Positions 7,744-15,945 of a stretch of 64,000 bases of DNA are shown in pieces. How positions within the stretch are numbered: the stretch's first letter is position 1; each line of letters opens with the position of its first letter. Made by a program: the position numbers and the translations under genes. The stretch comes from HyVt-443 sp964544655 (lineage in GTDB: Bacteria; Pseudomonadota; Gammaproteobacteria; Chromatiales; Chromatiaceae), in the NCBI GenBank assembly GCA_964544655.1, contig CAZJCM010000012.1, positions 9,163 to 73,162 of the forward strand. The letters are read 5' to 3'. The notes under the pieces are model-generated. The model did not search any database and was not told the DNA's origin. It saw only the letters and a program-made list of their open reading frames with translations.

Positions 7744-8744
7744 TATTGAATCTCCTGTACAGGACCTGGGGCCTTGGTTTCTGTGCGCACCGGCAGAGCC
7801 TCTCTGTTCCACTGCGTCATCCCGCCGGTCACCACATGAACATTGTTGAAGCCCTGTCTGCCGAGGATCTGGGCGGCCTTTCTGGAGCGACGGTCCGTGG
7901 TGCAGATGAGCGCGACGGGGCTTTCCTGATGAGGCGAGAGTTCCTCTAGCCGGGATTCGAGGTCTTCCAGGGGGATATTGCGGGAGCCGGCGATATGTCC
8001 CAGTTCCCCCGAGTAGTCATCGACACTTCGAACATCCAGCAGAAGCAGGTCGCTTCCCTGCTCCAGGCGTTCACGCAACTCATCGATCTCCAGGGTGGGC
8101 CCCTGTCTGAGGCGGGCGATGAGGCGGGGCAGGAAGGCCGCCAGCGCCAGCAGTGCCAGCGCCAGCAAAGCCTTCTGGATTAGACCTTCGCCACCGGCCA
8201 CCGCTTCGCGACCCGCATACCCGAGATAGGTGTAGGCGGCGGCGCCCGGCAGCATGCAGATATAGGTGGCGATCAGATAGTGAGACAGGCGGATGCGGGT
8301 CAGGCCAAGGGCGTAGTTGAGCAGGTTGAAGGGAAACAGCGGCACCAGCCGCACGAAGGCGACGAAGTGCCAGCCCTCTTTCTCCACTCCTTCCTTCAAC
8401 CGTTTGAGCCGCCCGCCGGTCTTCTGCTCCACCCAGTCGGAGGCCAGGTAGCGGGCTAAGAGAAAGGCCAGCATTGCGCCGATGGTGGCACCGGTGAGAT
8501 TGTAGAAGGTGCCGAGCACCGGCCCGAACAGGACCCCGCCCGCCAGGGTCAATACGGATCCTGGAAGGAACAGTACAGTGCCGATGGCGTAGATGGCCAT
8601 GAACAGCAGGGGGGCGGCGGTCCCCGCCTGCTGGATCCACTGCTGCAGGGCAGCTGCATCCAGGCGGTCCCGGTAGAGGATGGCCAGGCCGATGCCCAGC
8701 GACAGCAGGACGAGCAACAGCCAGCGGAGCCCCCGGCTTTTCAT
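7743..8744 (-). CDS. TVP38/DedA-like membrane protein fused to rhodanese
   Basis: A 333-residue fusion. Residues 1-215 form a TVP38/TMEM64 (VTT, DedA superfamily) membrane domain with the motif FLPGSVLTLAGGVLFGP and the segment FVRLVPLFPFNLLNYALG. Residues about 235-325 form a rhodanese domain (LLLDVRSVDDY, GHIAGSRNIP) with the active cysteine in ICTTDRRS near residue 280. A membrane carrier with an attached sulfur-transfer domain suggests handling of sulfane sulfur at the inner membrane. The start overlaps by four bases a 15-codon remnant ORF. The same gene is deleted from copy 2 of the cassette, where only a fragment remains (15858-15945). Confidence 0.9.
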   Translation of the reverse strand: MKSRGLRWLLLVLLSLGIGLAILYRDRLDAAALQQWIQQAGTAAPLLFMAIYAIGTVLFLPGSVLTLAGGVLFGPVLGTFYNLTGATIGAMLAFLLARYLASDWVEQKTGGRLKRLKEGVEKEGWHFVAFVRLVPLFPFNLLNYALGLTRIRLSHYLIATYICMLPGAAAYTYLGYAGREAVAGGEGLIQKALLALALLALAAFLPRLIARLRQGPTLEIDELRERLEQGSDLLLLDVRSVDDYSGELGHIAGSRNIPLEDLESRLEELSPHQESPVALICTTDRRSRKAAQILGRQGFNNVHVVTGGMTQWNREALPVRTETKAPGPVQEIQ

Positions 8745-8788
8745 CGCTCCTGCCCCACCTTTCCGAGAATCCAGTCAATCCAGCTCAT
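8741..8788 (-). pseudogene. 15-codon residue of a deleted sterol desaturase gene
   Basis: From 8788 on the minus strand the product is MSWIDWILGKVGQER, then a stop that overlaps the TVP38-rhodanese start (ATGA). It matches the first residues of the intact sterol desaturase of copy 2 (MNWNDWILG at 16800), and the DNA upstream is nearly the same in both places. The gene body has been removed, leaving only its start and the coupling overlap. It may still act as a translated leader. Confidence 0.75.
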
Positions 8789-8834
8789 GGGCCGCTATCC
8801 TCCAGTCTCTGTTAAAATTTTCAGGAATTATATA

Positions 8835-8856
8835 TATTCAATAGAACTCTTGAATA
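8835..8856. promoter_or_regulatory. Inverted repeat, probable ArsR-rhodanese operator (copy 1)
   Basis: TATTCAA, eight bases, TTGAATA: a perfect 7-base inverted repeat between the divergent TVP38 and ArsR-rhodanese genes. It is conserved with one change at 16847-16868 in the other cassette. Size and placement suit an ArsR-family dimer. Confidence 0.6.
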
Positions 8857-8878
8857 ATTGAATATCAATTCAGGGCCT

Positions 8879-9361
8879 ATGTCAACCGGAAACTTCAAAC
8901 ACGACCTGTTCAACCAGTTCGCCCGGGTCGCCAAAGCAATGAGCAGCGGCTACCGGCTGGAGCTTCCGGAGTTCCTGGCCCAGGGGGAGCGCAGCGTGGA
9001 TGCCCTGTCCCGGGTCTCGGGCCTGACGGTGGCCAATACCTCCCAGCATCTGCAGCATCGCCGGCAGGCGGGCCTGGCAGTGAACCGCAAGGGGGGGCGC
9101 AAGGTCTTTTACCATTTGAGTGGAGATGACGTGGTGGCGCTGCCTGGATCCCTGAGAGAGGTGGCCGAGCGCCATCTGGCCGATGTCGACCGCCTCGTGG
9201 ACGACTATCTGAAGTTGAAGGGCAGCCTGGAGCCGGTGCCGGCGAAAGAACTGTTGAAACGGACCAAGGACGGTTTGATCACCGTGCTGGATGTCCGGCC
9301 GCCGGAAGAATATTCAGCAGGCCACCTGCCCGGGGTCTCATCAGATCCCGCAGCAGATTGA
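8879..9361 (+). pseudogene. ArsR-rhodanese regulator, truncated copy 1
   Basis: The first 150 or so residues match the intact gene at 16891-17553: an ArsR-type winged helix (LTVANTSQHLQ recognition region) followed by the start of a rhodanese domain (VLDVRPPEEYSAGHLPG). Similarity stops just after GHLPG, and ten unrelated residues lead to a stop, so the rhodanese active-site CRGPHC is lost. Some conserved residues of the HTH part also differ (LQHRR in place of LQQLR). The ATG at 8879 corresponds to that of the intact copy. It might still bind DNA, but without the presumed sensing cysteines. Confidence 0.85.
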
Positions 9362-9445
9362 ATTCACGTTCACCGATCCAGCGCCGCGGGGTGTGTGATA
9401 CCAGGCCACACAGGCTGCTGGACCGGTAATGCCCGTCATCGTTGA

Positions 9446-10327
9446 CTATTCATCCATGAACTCGACAGCGCGTTCCACCAGGTCTTCCATATAGAGATCC
9501 CGGAACCAGTGGTCGGCGCCGTCCATCACTTCCAGTTCAATGGCACCGGCCCTGGACATGGATTCAAGCTTTTTGTCCAGCCCCTTGACTACCTGGTCCT
9601 CCGTGCCGGCGAAGATCAGAAGTGGTTTTTCTATCTTCGGCAGCAGGTAGGGTGTGTCTTTGCGCGGGTCGGGTGCGTAGTAGGAGATTACGGCCTCCGC
9701 GCTGGCAACTGCATCCTTGCAGTAGATGAAATCGGTGTGCGCCATCAGGGTCTTCGGTTTGCCGGCATCCACCAGGGATTGGGCCTTCTTCAGTACCGGC
9801 TCCAGGGCCTTGCCGTAGCGTGTCTCGTAACTCCTGGCGGCATATTCCGGACTCCAGGTCTGAGGGGCAATCAGGATTACCTTTCTGATCGCCGGGTCGT
9901 CATGCTCGGCAGCGAACCAGGCGGTCTGGTTGCCACCACGGGAGTGGCCCAGCAGAATCACCTGTCCAATTCCCTGCTTCTTCAACCAGCCGAGCCAGCT
10001 GCCGATCTCGTTTACCGCATCTTCATGCTTGTGGGTATGGGGCGTGCTGCAGTCATAGGGGCCATGGCGGTCGTTCAATCCCAGGCTCAGGTTGATAGCC
10101 AGTGAATTCACGCCATTTTCCAGAAATAGTTCCTGCAAAGCGGTGATGAGTTCGCTCTTGTTATGGGAGAGCGTGCCATGGGTGATCAGGACCGTAGGGC
10201 CGGCTGGCCAGCCTTCCGTCTTTTCGAGGTTGGCATTCAGGGTCAGGCCGGGGAAGGTCAGCTTCACTTCTTCGGCATGGGCCTGGGTCAGGATCAGTGT
10301 GGTTATGAGAAATAGATACCGGATCAC
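9446..10327 (-). CDS. Secreted alpha/beta hydrolase
   Basis: A 293-residue protein with a clear signal peptide (MIRYLFLITTLILTQAHA). It has an alpha/beta hydrolase core: the oxyanion-side motif LITHGT, the nucleophile elbow GHSRGG near residue 126, an aspartate in LIFAGTEDQVV and a histidine in DGADHWF. The catalytic triad is therefore complete. It is most like small serine esterases/dienelactone hydrolases acting in the periplasm; substrate unknown. It lies between truncated cassette copy 1 and the cytochrome operon on the same strand, separated from the latter by a strong palindrome. Confidence 0.85.
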   Translation of the reverse strand: MIRYLFLITTLILTQAHAEEVKLTFPGLTLNANLEKTEGWPAGPTVLITHGTLSHNKSELITALQELFLENGVNSLAINLSLGLNDRHGPYDCSTPHTHKHEDAVNEIGSWLGWLKKQGIGQVILLGHSRGGNQTAWFAAEHDDPAIRKVILIAPQTWSPEYAARSYETRYGKALEPVLKKAQSLVDAGKPKTLMAHTDFIYCKDAVASAEAVISYYAPDPRKDTPYLLPKIEKPLLIFAGTEDQVVKGLDKKLESMSRAGAIELEVMDGADHWFRDLYMEDLVERAVEFMDE

Positions 10328-10364
10328 GATGTTTACCTCTGTCCTTTGGTGTTTTGAGTTATTC

Positions 10365-10412
10365 GGGAACCTCTGATCAATTCGCTCGTTCCAGAATTAA
10401 TCAGAGGTTCCC
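10365..10412. repeat. Palindrome containing the stop codon of the pentahaem cytochrome gene
   Basis: GGGAACCTCTGATCAATTC pairs with GAATTAATCAGAGGTTCCC (18 of 19) around ten bases. It belongs to the same family as 3000-3167 and 3308-3349. On the minus strand the stop codon TAA of the pentahaem gene lies inside one arm, so the element supplies the last codons (GTSD). It may act as a 3' hairpin for the cytochrome operon; no T tract follows. Confidence 0.7.
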
Positions 10413-11221
10413 TGGTATTTTTGTTGTATCTGTTTTACCCATGCATTGTGGCGACGGGATTCGGCAACGGCATCACGAATTCGGATCAGATCGCCATCCA
10501 GTGCCGGTTGACCATGCCACCATTGATAGTCAGGGGATTGATGCCCGACGCCCAGGAGCACGTTTTGCCGGTGATGATCCAGGCTTTCTCTCAGTTCGGC
10601 AAGTGAATCAGGCTGTGGTCCATCTGCAGAGAGGAGCAGATTCTCCCCCTCTGTCAGCTTGAGATCGGCGATTTCCAGCTGTCGTTTGGCGTTGGCGAAC
10701 TGCTCACGGATATAACGGGGGCTGTGACATCCGCTGCAGATCCACTGTCGAACTTCAGGGCCGCGAACCGGCGCCATGGTGTTGCCGTGGTCACCGTCAT
10801 GGAGATGGCAATAGCTGCAGCCGGGCGCCCGATAGTTGCCGCGTTGCAACGGTAGCCGCCAACCCTGCCGGCCCTCTTCGAGGCGTGTGATGACGCCATG
10901 CTTGGATGTGGCATAACTGTGGCTTGCAGGGCCTTCGTGACATCCACTGCAGCTTTGATCTTTTCTCGCCCTTATTGCCGATTTCTCATGGCGATCGCCG
11001 TGGCAGCTGTTGCAGCCGACGCCGGACGCGGCGATGTGGGGGCCTTCGCGCCACTGTCTGATCAAGCCGGGATCTCTCTCGGTGTGGCAGCGGATGCACT
11101 CGGCGTCGGTAAAGGGGCCAGGCGGCGGGGCTTTACCGGCCAGGGCCGGAAGTGCCGCCAGGCAGAGCAGAGAGAGCAGCCAGCCGAGTGGCCTCGACCA
11201 ACAGGAGATCCCCTTTTCCAT
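10397..11221 (-). CDS. Pentahaem HAO-like cytochrome c
   Basis: 274 residues from the ATG at 11221, which shares one base with the stop of the octahaem gene. A signal peptide ends at ALAGK. Five CXXCH sites lie near residues 42, 70, 91, 135 and 162. The last two, with NYRAPGCSYCHLHDGDHG between, resemble the corresponding part of the neighbouring octahaem protein, and the C terminus (HQSPDYQWWHG then a charged helix) resembles the end of hydroxylamine oxidoreductase-family proteins. It therefore looks like an HAO-fold relative with three haems fewer. Likely a periplasmic electron carrier or second subunit. The stop lies in a mobile-type palindrome. Confidence 0.85.
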   Translation of the reverse strand: MEKGISCWSRPLGWLLSLLCLAALPALAGKAPPPGPFTDAECIRCHTERDPGLIRQWREGPHIAASGVGCNSCHGDRHEKSAIRARKDQSCSGCHEGPASHSYATSKHGVITRLEEGRQGWRLPLQRGNYRAPGCSYCHLHDGDHGNTMAPVRGPEVRQWICSGCHSPRYIREQFANAKRQLEIADLKLTEGENLLLSADGPQPDSLAELRESLDHHRQNVLLGVGHQSPDYQWWHGQPALDGDLIRIRDAVAESRRHNAWVKQIQQKYQGTSD

Positions 11222-12567
11222 CAATTGTGCTCCCTGTTGTAGTCGGTATACGGACCTTTCATCCAAAGCTCGTTCAGTGGCCCGGTTGTGATAGCTGCCT
11301 TCTTCTCTGCATCGGCACGGTGGCGCAGCAGATCCGCCTTTGCCTCGATCCGGTCCAGTGCATCGTCCATCTCCTGGTGCCCCTCTTCGACCCCGGCCGG
11401 GTTGCCATGGGCTGCCGATTTGTACGCGCCCAGATTGTCGAAGTACCACATCTCGAAGTAGTCACGTTCGATGGCGGAGACGTTGTAGAAGGCGGATGCC
11501 TGGCCTTCGAAGAAACCGATGCGTTCCCGGGGCCAGATACGGTCCAGCCAGTCCATGGGGTAGGGTGGCCGCTCGCCGGCGGCTGGCTGCAGCAGGTCGT
11601 CGCTGCGCAGATCCTTGAGGATTCTCTCTGCGGCATAGAGCTTCTTCCAGGCGCGCTTGCGTTCCTGGTCCAGTCCGGTCAGCCACTGTTCTGCCTGTTT
11701 CTCCTGGTGACAGTCGCTGCATAGCTCGATCCACTCTTTGCGCAGCACCTGATTCTTCGAGGTATGGGGATTGATCTCGCGCAGGCCGAATTTCCACAGC
11801 GACTTGTTGGCCACCTGGTGGCGACCGCCATCCATGTGACAATAGGCGCAGGTGGGTGCCTTGTAGTTGCCTTTGGTCAGCGGTTTTGACCAGTCCCAGT
11901 CGCCGCCCTCGGCCAGGTAGAGTCTGCCGTGGGCGGAGCCGAAGTAGCTCTCGTCGTCCGGGTGGGGCGGTCCCGAGTGGCAGGTGATGCAGGCCTCCGG
12001 GCGGCGTGCTTCGGCGGCATCGAAACGGTGCCGGGTATGGCAGGAGTCGCATTTGGTGGCTACCGAGTGGCACTGCACACAGGACTGGACCTCGGCCTTG
12101 GGCTTGTCGACGAAGTGCTTGGCATCCAGCGCCCGTTCCATGGCCAGTACATGACTGGGAAAGCCGTAGCGGGCCTCATCCTGGAACTCTCCGTGCTGTT
12201 GCTCATGGCAGCCGCCGCACATCTCAGGAGAGGGCAGCTGCAGCTGTTGATGGTCGTTGCCGTGGCAGCTGCTGCAGTAGACGGTTTCGTTCGCCTGGGC
12301 ATGACGACTGGCGCGCCAGTCGGCGACGATGCCGGGCGTGATCCCTTCGTGGCATTGGACACACTGCTTACCTTCGAAGACCCCCTGAACCGAATCCGGC
12401 GACTGGTAGAAATTGTCCGGGTCCCAGTAGCCCTGCACCGGATCGGGCGACCAGTGGCGGGAATAGAGGCCGGCCCCCGCTCCTCCTTTGCTCCAGTACA
12501 CATAGGCAAAGCCTGCAGGAACCGCCAACAGTGCGATGATCAGAGGGATGATGATTCGATTACGCAT
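11221..12567 (-). CDS. Octahaem HAO-like cytochrome c
   Basis: 448 residues with an uncleaved-looking N-terminal helix (residues 5-24), so probably membrane-tethered in the periplasm. Eight CXXCH motifs occur near residues 69, 98, 117, 163, 173, 193, 240 and 283, the number and spread of the hydroxylamine oxidoreductase/octahaem reductase family. The C-terminal helical part carries YFEMWYFDNLGAYKSAAHG, similar to where HAO has its haem-crosslinking tyrosine, but I cannot decide by eye whether that residue is kept; this decides oxidase versus reductase. It overlaps the tethered cytochrome c gene by eight bases and the pentahaem gene by one. Substrates could be hydroxylamine, nitrite, NO or sulfur oxyanions. 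Confidence 0.88.
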   Translation of the reverse strand: MRNRIIIPLIIALLAVPAGFAYVYWSKGGAGAGLYSRHWSPDPVQGYWDPDNFYQSPDSVQGVFEGKQCVQCHEGITPGIVADWRASRHAQANETVYCSSCHGNDHQQLQLPSPEMCGGCHEQQHGEFQDEARYGFPSHVLAMERALDAKHFVDKPKAEVQSCVQCHSVATKCDSCHTRHRFDAAEARRPEACITCHSGPPHPDDESYFGSAHGRLYLAEGGDWDWSKPLTKGNYKAPTCAYCHMDGGRHQVANKSLWKFGLREINPHTSKNQVLRKEWIELCSDCHQEKQAEQWLTGLDQERKRAWKKLYAAERILKDLRSDDLLQPAAGERPPYPMDWLDRIWPRERIGFFEGQASAFYNVSAIERDYFEMWYFDNLGAYKSAAHGNPAGVEEGHQEMDDALDRIEAKADLLRHRADAEKKAAITTGPLNELWMKGPYTDYNREHN

Positions 12568-13075
12568 GGTTGGTATCCGTGTGGCTATGTCTCCACCAGC
12601 GCAGCAGCCCCAGGCCAGCCAGCAGCAGAAAGGGGAGCAGTGCCCAGATGCGCGTCATCCAGGAAGTGACGGACTGACCGGTGTTGTCAGGTGCCTGGCC
12701 ATCCGCCGGCTGTGTGGCGTGGCGTTGCAGATAGGCCAGCAGCAGTTCCTGCTCCTGTTGCTGCATGGTCTCCACCCGGCCCATCAATCCTCCGAAGCGG
12801 TGCGAGACATCCATCAGCAGAAACATGTTTGTTGTCACCCGACGCCACTCGGCCGCCGTGTGGCGATCCGGCCCCGGCAGGTTGTGGCACTGGGTACAGT
12901 AGCGTTGCAGCAGTCCAGCGCCTGGTGACAGGGGTTCCGGGAGCGACCCGGGAGTAAGACCGGGCGGCAGCCTGTCCTTGTGTATCTCGCACAGATCGAT
13001 ATCTGCCCAGGTGTGGCTTGCTGCGGCGGGAAATGGCAGGCACAGGGTTATAAACAGGAAGGTTGCATGCTTCAT
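12560..13075 (-). CDS. Membrane-tethered monohaem cytochrome c
   Basis: 171 residues: signal peptide (cleavage near AAASH), one haem site CTQCH near residue 60 in the context RYCTQCHNLPGP, a helical segment with Met candidates (TTNMFLLMD), and a C-terminal membrane helix (WALLPFLLLAGLGLL) followed by a basic tail. The haem domain therefore faces the periplasm, fixed by its C terminus. Its ATG overlaps the stop of the polyferredoxin fusion gene (ATGA), and its own end overlaps the octahaem gene by eight bases. It is the natural link between the membrane FeS protein and the multihaem cytochromes. Confidence 0.88.
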   Translation of the reverse strand: MKHATFLFITLCLPFPAAASHTWADIDLCEIHKDRLPPGLTPGSLPEPLSPGAGLLQRYCTQCHNLPGPDRHTAAEWRRVTTNMFLLMDVSHRFGGLMGRVETMQQQEQELLLAYLQRHATQPADGQAPDNTGQSVTSWMTRIWALLPFLLLAGLGLLRWWRHSHTDTNHA

Positions 13076-15408
13076 GCCCGTCTCCGAATGCGCCCTGTCA
13101 GGCTGAAGCCGGCCAGGATGCCTTCGGCTGCCCTGCGGCCGGCGGCCATGGCGTTGACGGCGAGATCAGGCCCCAGTGTATTGTCGCCTCCGGCCCAGAC
13201 CCTGGGGTTCGTGGTATGCCCATGGGTATCCACGATAATGCGCCCGTCTGATTCGGTGGTGATGCCAAACGTGCCCAGCCAGGAGGGTGGATCGGGTTGC
13301 TGCCCCATGGCCAGGATCACCCGGTCAGTGTTGACCAGCCGGTGACCATGGGGCGTGTTGAAGCATACCGCGCTGATCTTTTCCATGCCTTCGCATCTGA
13401 GCGGGGCGTGGTCGAACAGAAAGTGGATGCCCTCCTCACGGGCCAATGCCACCTCTTTGGGTGAGGCACGCAGCCGTGCCTCCGGGCCACGGTAGGCGAC
13501 GGTCACCTCGGCACCCAGGCGCCGTGCGGCACGGGCGCAGTCTATGGCGGTATCGCCGCCACCAATGACCAACAGCTGTCGTTCGTCCAGTGGTGCCCTG
13601 TCGCCGGCATTGATTCTTTCCAGCCAGCCGAGAGCCTGGTCGACGCCGGGGAGAGTCTGTCCGGGCAGATCGATGGTTCGTGACCGCTGCGCGCCCAGTC
13701 CCAGAAACACGGCATCGTTCTCTTCGAGCAGACGGGACAGGATCGCATCATCTACCGAGACGCCGAGAGTGAAACGAATGCCGGCCTGTTCCAGCAGGGC
13801 CTGTCGGCGCGTCAGCAGGGCCTTGTCCAGTTTGAACGATGGGACACCCGTCTGCAGCAGGCCACCGATGCCGGTGGACCGGTCATAGATGGTGATTGCT
13901 ACGCCCGCCCGGTTGAGTCGCTCACCGCAGCTCAACCCGGCAGGGCCGGCACCGATGATGGCTATCTTGCGGCCAATCCGGTGTGCGGGTTGAACCGGTC
14001 GCCAGCCCGCATCCAGGGCCCGTTCTGCCAGGGTTCGCTCTACCTCGCCGATGGTGACCGCACCCTCCAGCTGGCTGCGGGTACAGGCCCCTTCGCAGAG
14101 ACGGTGCTGGGGGCAGATCCTGCCGCACACCTCGGGAAGCGGTGAGGTCGCATGTACCAGATCTCCGGCCTTTCTCCAGTCCCCATGGGCGGCGGCCTCC
14201 AGCCAGTCCGGGATGAAGTTGCCCATTGGGCAGGCATTGCGGCAGCCCGGGACGCCGCAATCGAGGCAGCGTTCGGCCTGGAGCTGCAGTTGTTTCACGG
14301 AGAGCGCCTGTTCCGCCTCCTTCCAGTCGCTCAGGCGCACCGTAGCGGGGCGATGTTCAGGCTCCATCCGGGGCGTCGATGCGTTCCTCTTTCGTTTCAG
14401 CAGGTGGCTGGCATCCTGTCGCAGTTGGGGACGGAACAGGTTGCGTACATCACGAATCTCCAGTGCATCGGTGGGACAGGAGATGATGCAGCGGGCACAC
14501 CCCATGCAATCCTCGATGCCGGTGACCTGTCCCGTGGCCTTGCCCTGCCGCCACACCGGGATGCCCATGTCGCAGGCCTGCTCGCAGCGCCCGCAGTCGA
14601 TGCACTTTTCGGTGTCCATCTCGATGCCGTAGAAGCCGGCATGATTGAGCAGGCCGAAGGTGGCGCCATAGGGGCAGAGATAGCGGCAATAGAAACGGTT
14701 GCCGGTGATCGGGGTGATGAAGAAGGTGCCGAAATAAGTGAGCCCCACCACTGCTGCGAACATGCCGACCAGGGTGGCGGTCCAGGCGTTGGGCGGGAAC
14801 TGGGTGGCCACCATCACCCCCACGTACCAGACGAAGAAGAACCACTTGGTGTGGCGCAGGCGCCAGGCCCAGTCGCTGCGCAGGGAGAAGCGGCGAAACG
14901 GGAACCCTACGGTCTCGCGGATGCCCACACAGGGACAGCCGAAGCCGCATATGATGCGTCGCCCGAACAGGAACACCAGCAGCAGGGTGAGAAAGAAAGT
15001 GAGGGTCCCCGGCGTGTGCAGGGCGGGAAACACCGGCTGACTCCAGAGGTAGCCGATATAAGGCTCGAACTTGGGCGTGAGCCAGGGGATCAGCCACCAG
15101 AAGCCGGTGACCACGGTCACCAGGATGATCAGGCGTCTGCGGGTATAGGGATTCTGTTCGGCCCGGATACGCCACAGGCCAAAGATCAGGATGATGGCAT
15201 ATTCGGTATAGCGGTTGAGCCAGATCGGGCTCTCGAACAGATAGAGCCACGATTCATTGAACCAGCCCAGGAAGGCCAGGGTAAAGGCGGCCATGGAGAG
15301 CGCCATGACCCATCCGCGATAACGGCCGGGCAGGGTGTCCTGGCGTGTTGCGCCATTGGGTCTGGCGCTGTACGTCAGGAGGCTATCCTGTTCTCTTGCT
15401 GGATTCAT
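13072..15408 (-). CDS. NapH/NosR-like membrane polyferredoxin fused to GltD-like NAD(P)H oxidoreductase
   Basis: A 778-residue fusion. Residues about 30-255 are a polytopic membrane domain with the paired cysteine motifs CGFGCPC near 151 and CRYLCPYG near 238, as in NapH/NosR/CcoG. Two 4Fe-4S motifs follow (CIDCGRCEQACDMG near 267, CMGCARCIISCP near 300). From about 375 comes the FeS domain of glutamate synthase small subunit (CLDCGVPGC, then CGRICP and CEGACT), an FAD site (IIGAGPAGLSC near 481), an NAD(P) site (GGGDTAIDCARAARRLGA near 613) and the C-terminal FAD segment (WAGGDNTLGPDLAVNA). Nothing indicates glutamate synthase itself. It could pass electrons between cytoplasmic NAD(P)H and periplasmic cytochromes. 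First gene of an overlapping four-gene operon. Confidence 0.9.
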   Translation of the reverse strand: MNPAREQDSLLTYSARPNGATRQDTLPGRYRGWVMALSMAAFTLAFLGWFNESWLYLFESPIWLNRYTEYAIILIFGLWRIRAEQNPYTRRRLIILVTVVTGFWWLIPWLTPKFEPYIGYLWSQPVFPALHTPGTLTFFLTLLLVFLFGRRIICGFGCPCVGIRETVGFPFRRFSLRSDWAWRLRHTKWFFFVWYVGVMVATQFPPNAWTATLVGMFAAVVGLTYFGTFFITPITGNRFYCRYLCPYGATFGLLNHAGFYGIEMDTEKCIDCGRCEQACDMGIPVWRQGKATGQVTGIEDCMGCARCIISCPTDALEIRDVRNLFRPQLRQDASHLLKRKRNASTPRMEPEHRPATVRLSDWKEAEQALSVKQLQLQAERCLDCGVPGCRNACPMGNFIPDWLEAAAHGDWRKAGDLVHATSPLPEVCGRICPQHRLCEGACTRSQLEGAVTIGEVERTLAERALDAGWRPVQPAHRIGRKIAIIGAGPAGLSCGERLNRAGVAITIYDRSTGIGGLLQTGVPSFKLDKALLTRRQALLEQAGIRFTLGVSVDDAILSRLLEENDAVFLGLGAQRSRTIDLPGQTLPGVDQALGWLERINAGDRAPLDERQLLVIGGGDTAIDCARAARRLGAEVTVAYRGPEARLRASPKEVALAREEGIHFLFDHAPLRCEGMEKISAVCFNTPHGHRLVNTDRVILAMGQQPDPPSWLGTFGITTESDGRIIVDTHGHTTNPRVWAGGDNTLGPDLAVNAMAAGRRAAEGILAGFSLTGRIRRRA

Positions 15409-15468
15409 TGGTCTGCTCTTGCCCGATCTCTACAACGGGTGTACAGAGTTCGCTGGCACCGGGCTGTT

Positions 15469-15813
15469 CTAGAACACCAGTACCTTGTCGGCCGCCAGGG
15501 TGCGTTCGGCCAGCTCCTGCATGGTACTGCGCTGTGCATCCGGAACGATGTCATCGTCGGTAAAGCCACGGGCATCCATGCAGGTGCCGCAAAGCAGGAC
15601 CTCTCCTTTACGGATAACGGACTTGAGCATCAGCTCGATGTTGTAGAAGCCCTGGGGTACCTTTTGCCCGCGTTTGGCGCAGACGATTGCGTCGGCCATT
15701 AGAAATACCGTTACCTTTGCATCCGTGTTGCTCAATGCCTTGGCCATGCGCAGGCCGTTGTAGCTGCGCTCGGTGCCGTAGGGCGGTTCATTCAAAATGA
15801 TCAGGATATTCAT
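15469..15813 (-). CDS. DsrE-family sulfur-carrier-like protein
   Basis: 114 residues, cytoplasmic, covering a whole DsrE/DsrF/YchN-type fold. Cysteines lie at about 45 (IVCAKRG), 75 and 78 (LLCGTCMDARG); DsrE relatives carry persulfide on one such conserved cysteine. It is the intact counterpart of the broken copy at 6658-6912. The polyferredoxin gene starts 60 bases downstream on the same strand, so both may be one transcript. The sterol desaturase gene ends 123 bases upstream with a deletion scar between. A role in sulfur transfer is inferred from family and neighbours; it is not the canonical DsrE of a dsrEFH set. Confidence 0.85.
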   Translation of the reverse strand: MNILIILNEPPYGTERSYNGLRMAKALSNTDAKVTVFLMADAIVCAKRGQKVPQGFYNIELMLKSVIRKGEVLLCGTCMDARGFTDDDIVPDAQRSTMQELAERTLAADKVLVF

Positions 15814-15857
15814 GAGGTACTCCTGTTATTGAGTTGTGGATGCCCGTAAAAAGTCAC

Positions 15858-15945
15858 TGCGGCAGGGCAGTCGCATCCGGGCGGTCCCGGTAGAGAATGG
15901 TCAACTCGATTCCCTGTGAATAGCCAGCGTGGCTCTCTACTTTTC
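15858..15945 (-). pseudogene. Remnant of TVP38-rhodanese gene start, copy 2
   Basis: The minus strand from about 15945 reads MKSREPRWL, then frame is lost, but the DNA still matches the first part of the TVP38-rhodanese gene at 8640-8744, including the shared stretch GCGGTCCCGGTAGAG. A short internal deletion and a larger one removed everything else, together with the TauE gene. The ATG overlaps the end of the sterol desaturase gene, showing that desaturase preceded TVP38 in the ancestral operon. Confidence 0.8.

Noticed and set aside
8835..8880. AT-rich block before ArsR-rhodanese copy 1 as a phage or att site
   Set aside because: It is explained by the duplicated divergent promoter and operator shared with 16847-16890.
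13072..15408. Annotation as glutamate synthase small subunit
   Set aside because: Only the C-terminal half resembles GltD; it is fused to a membrane polyferredoxin and no large subunit gene is near.
14152..15702. Long plus-strand open frame opposite the polyferredoxin fusion
   Set aside because: The minus strand has unmistakable FeS and FAD motifs; the plus frame has none and spans two genes.
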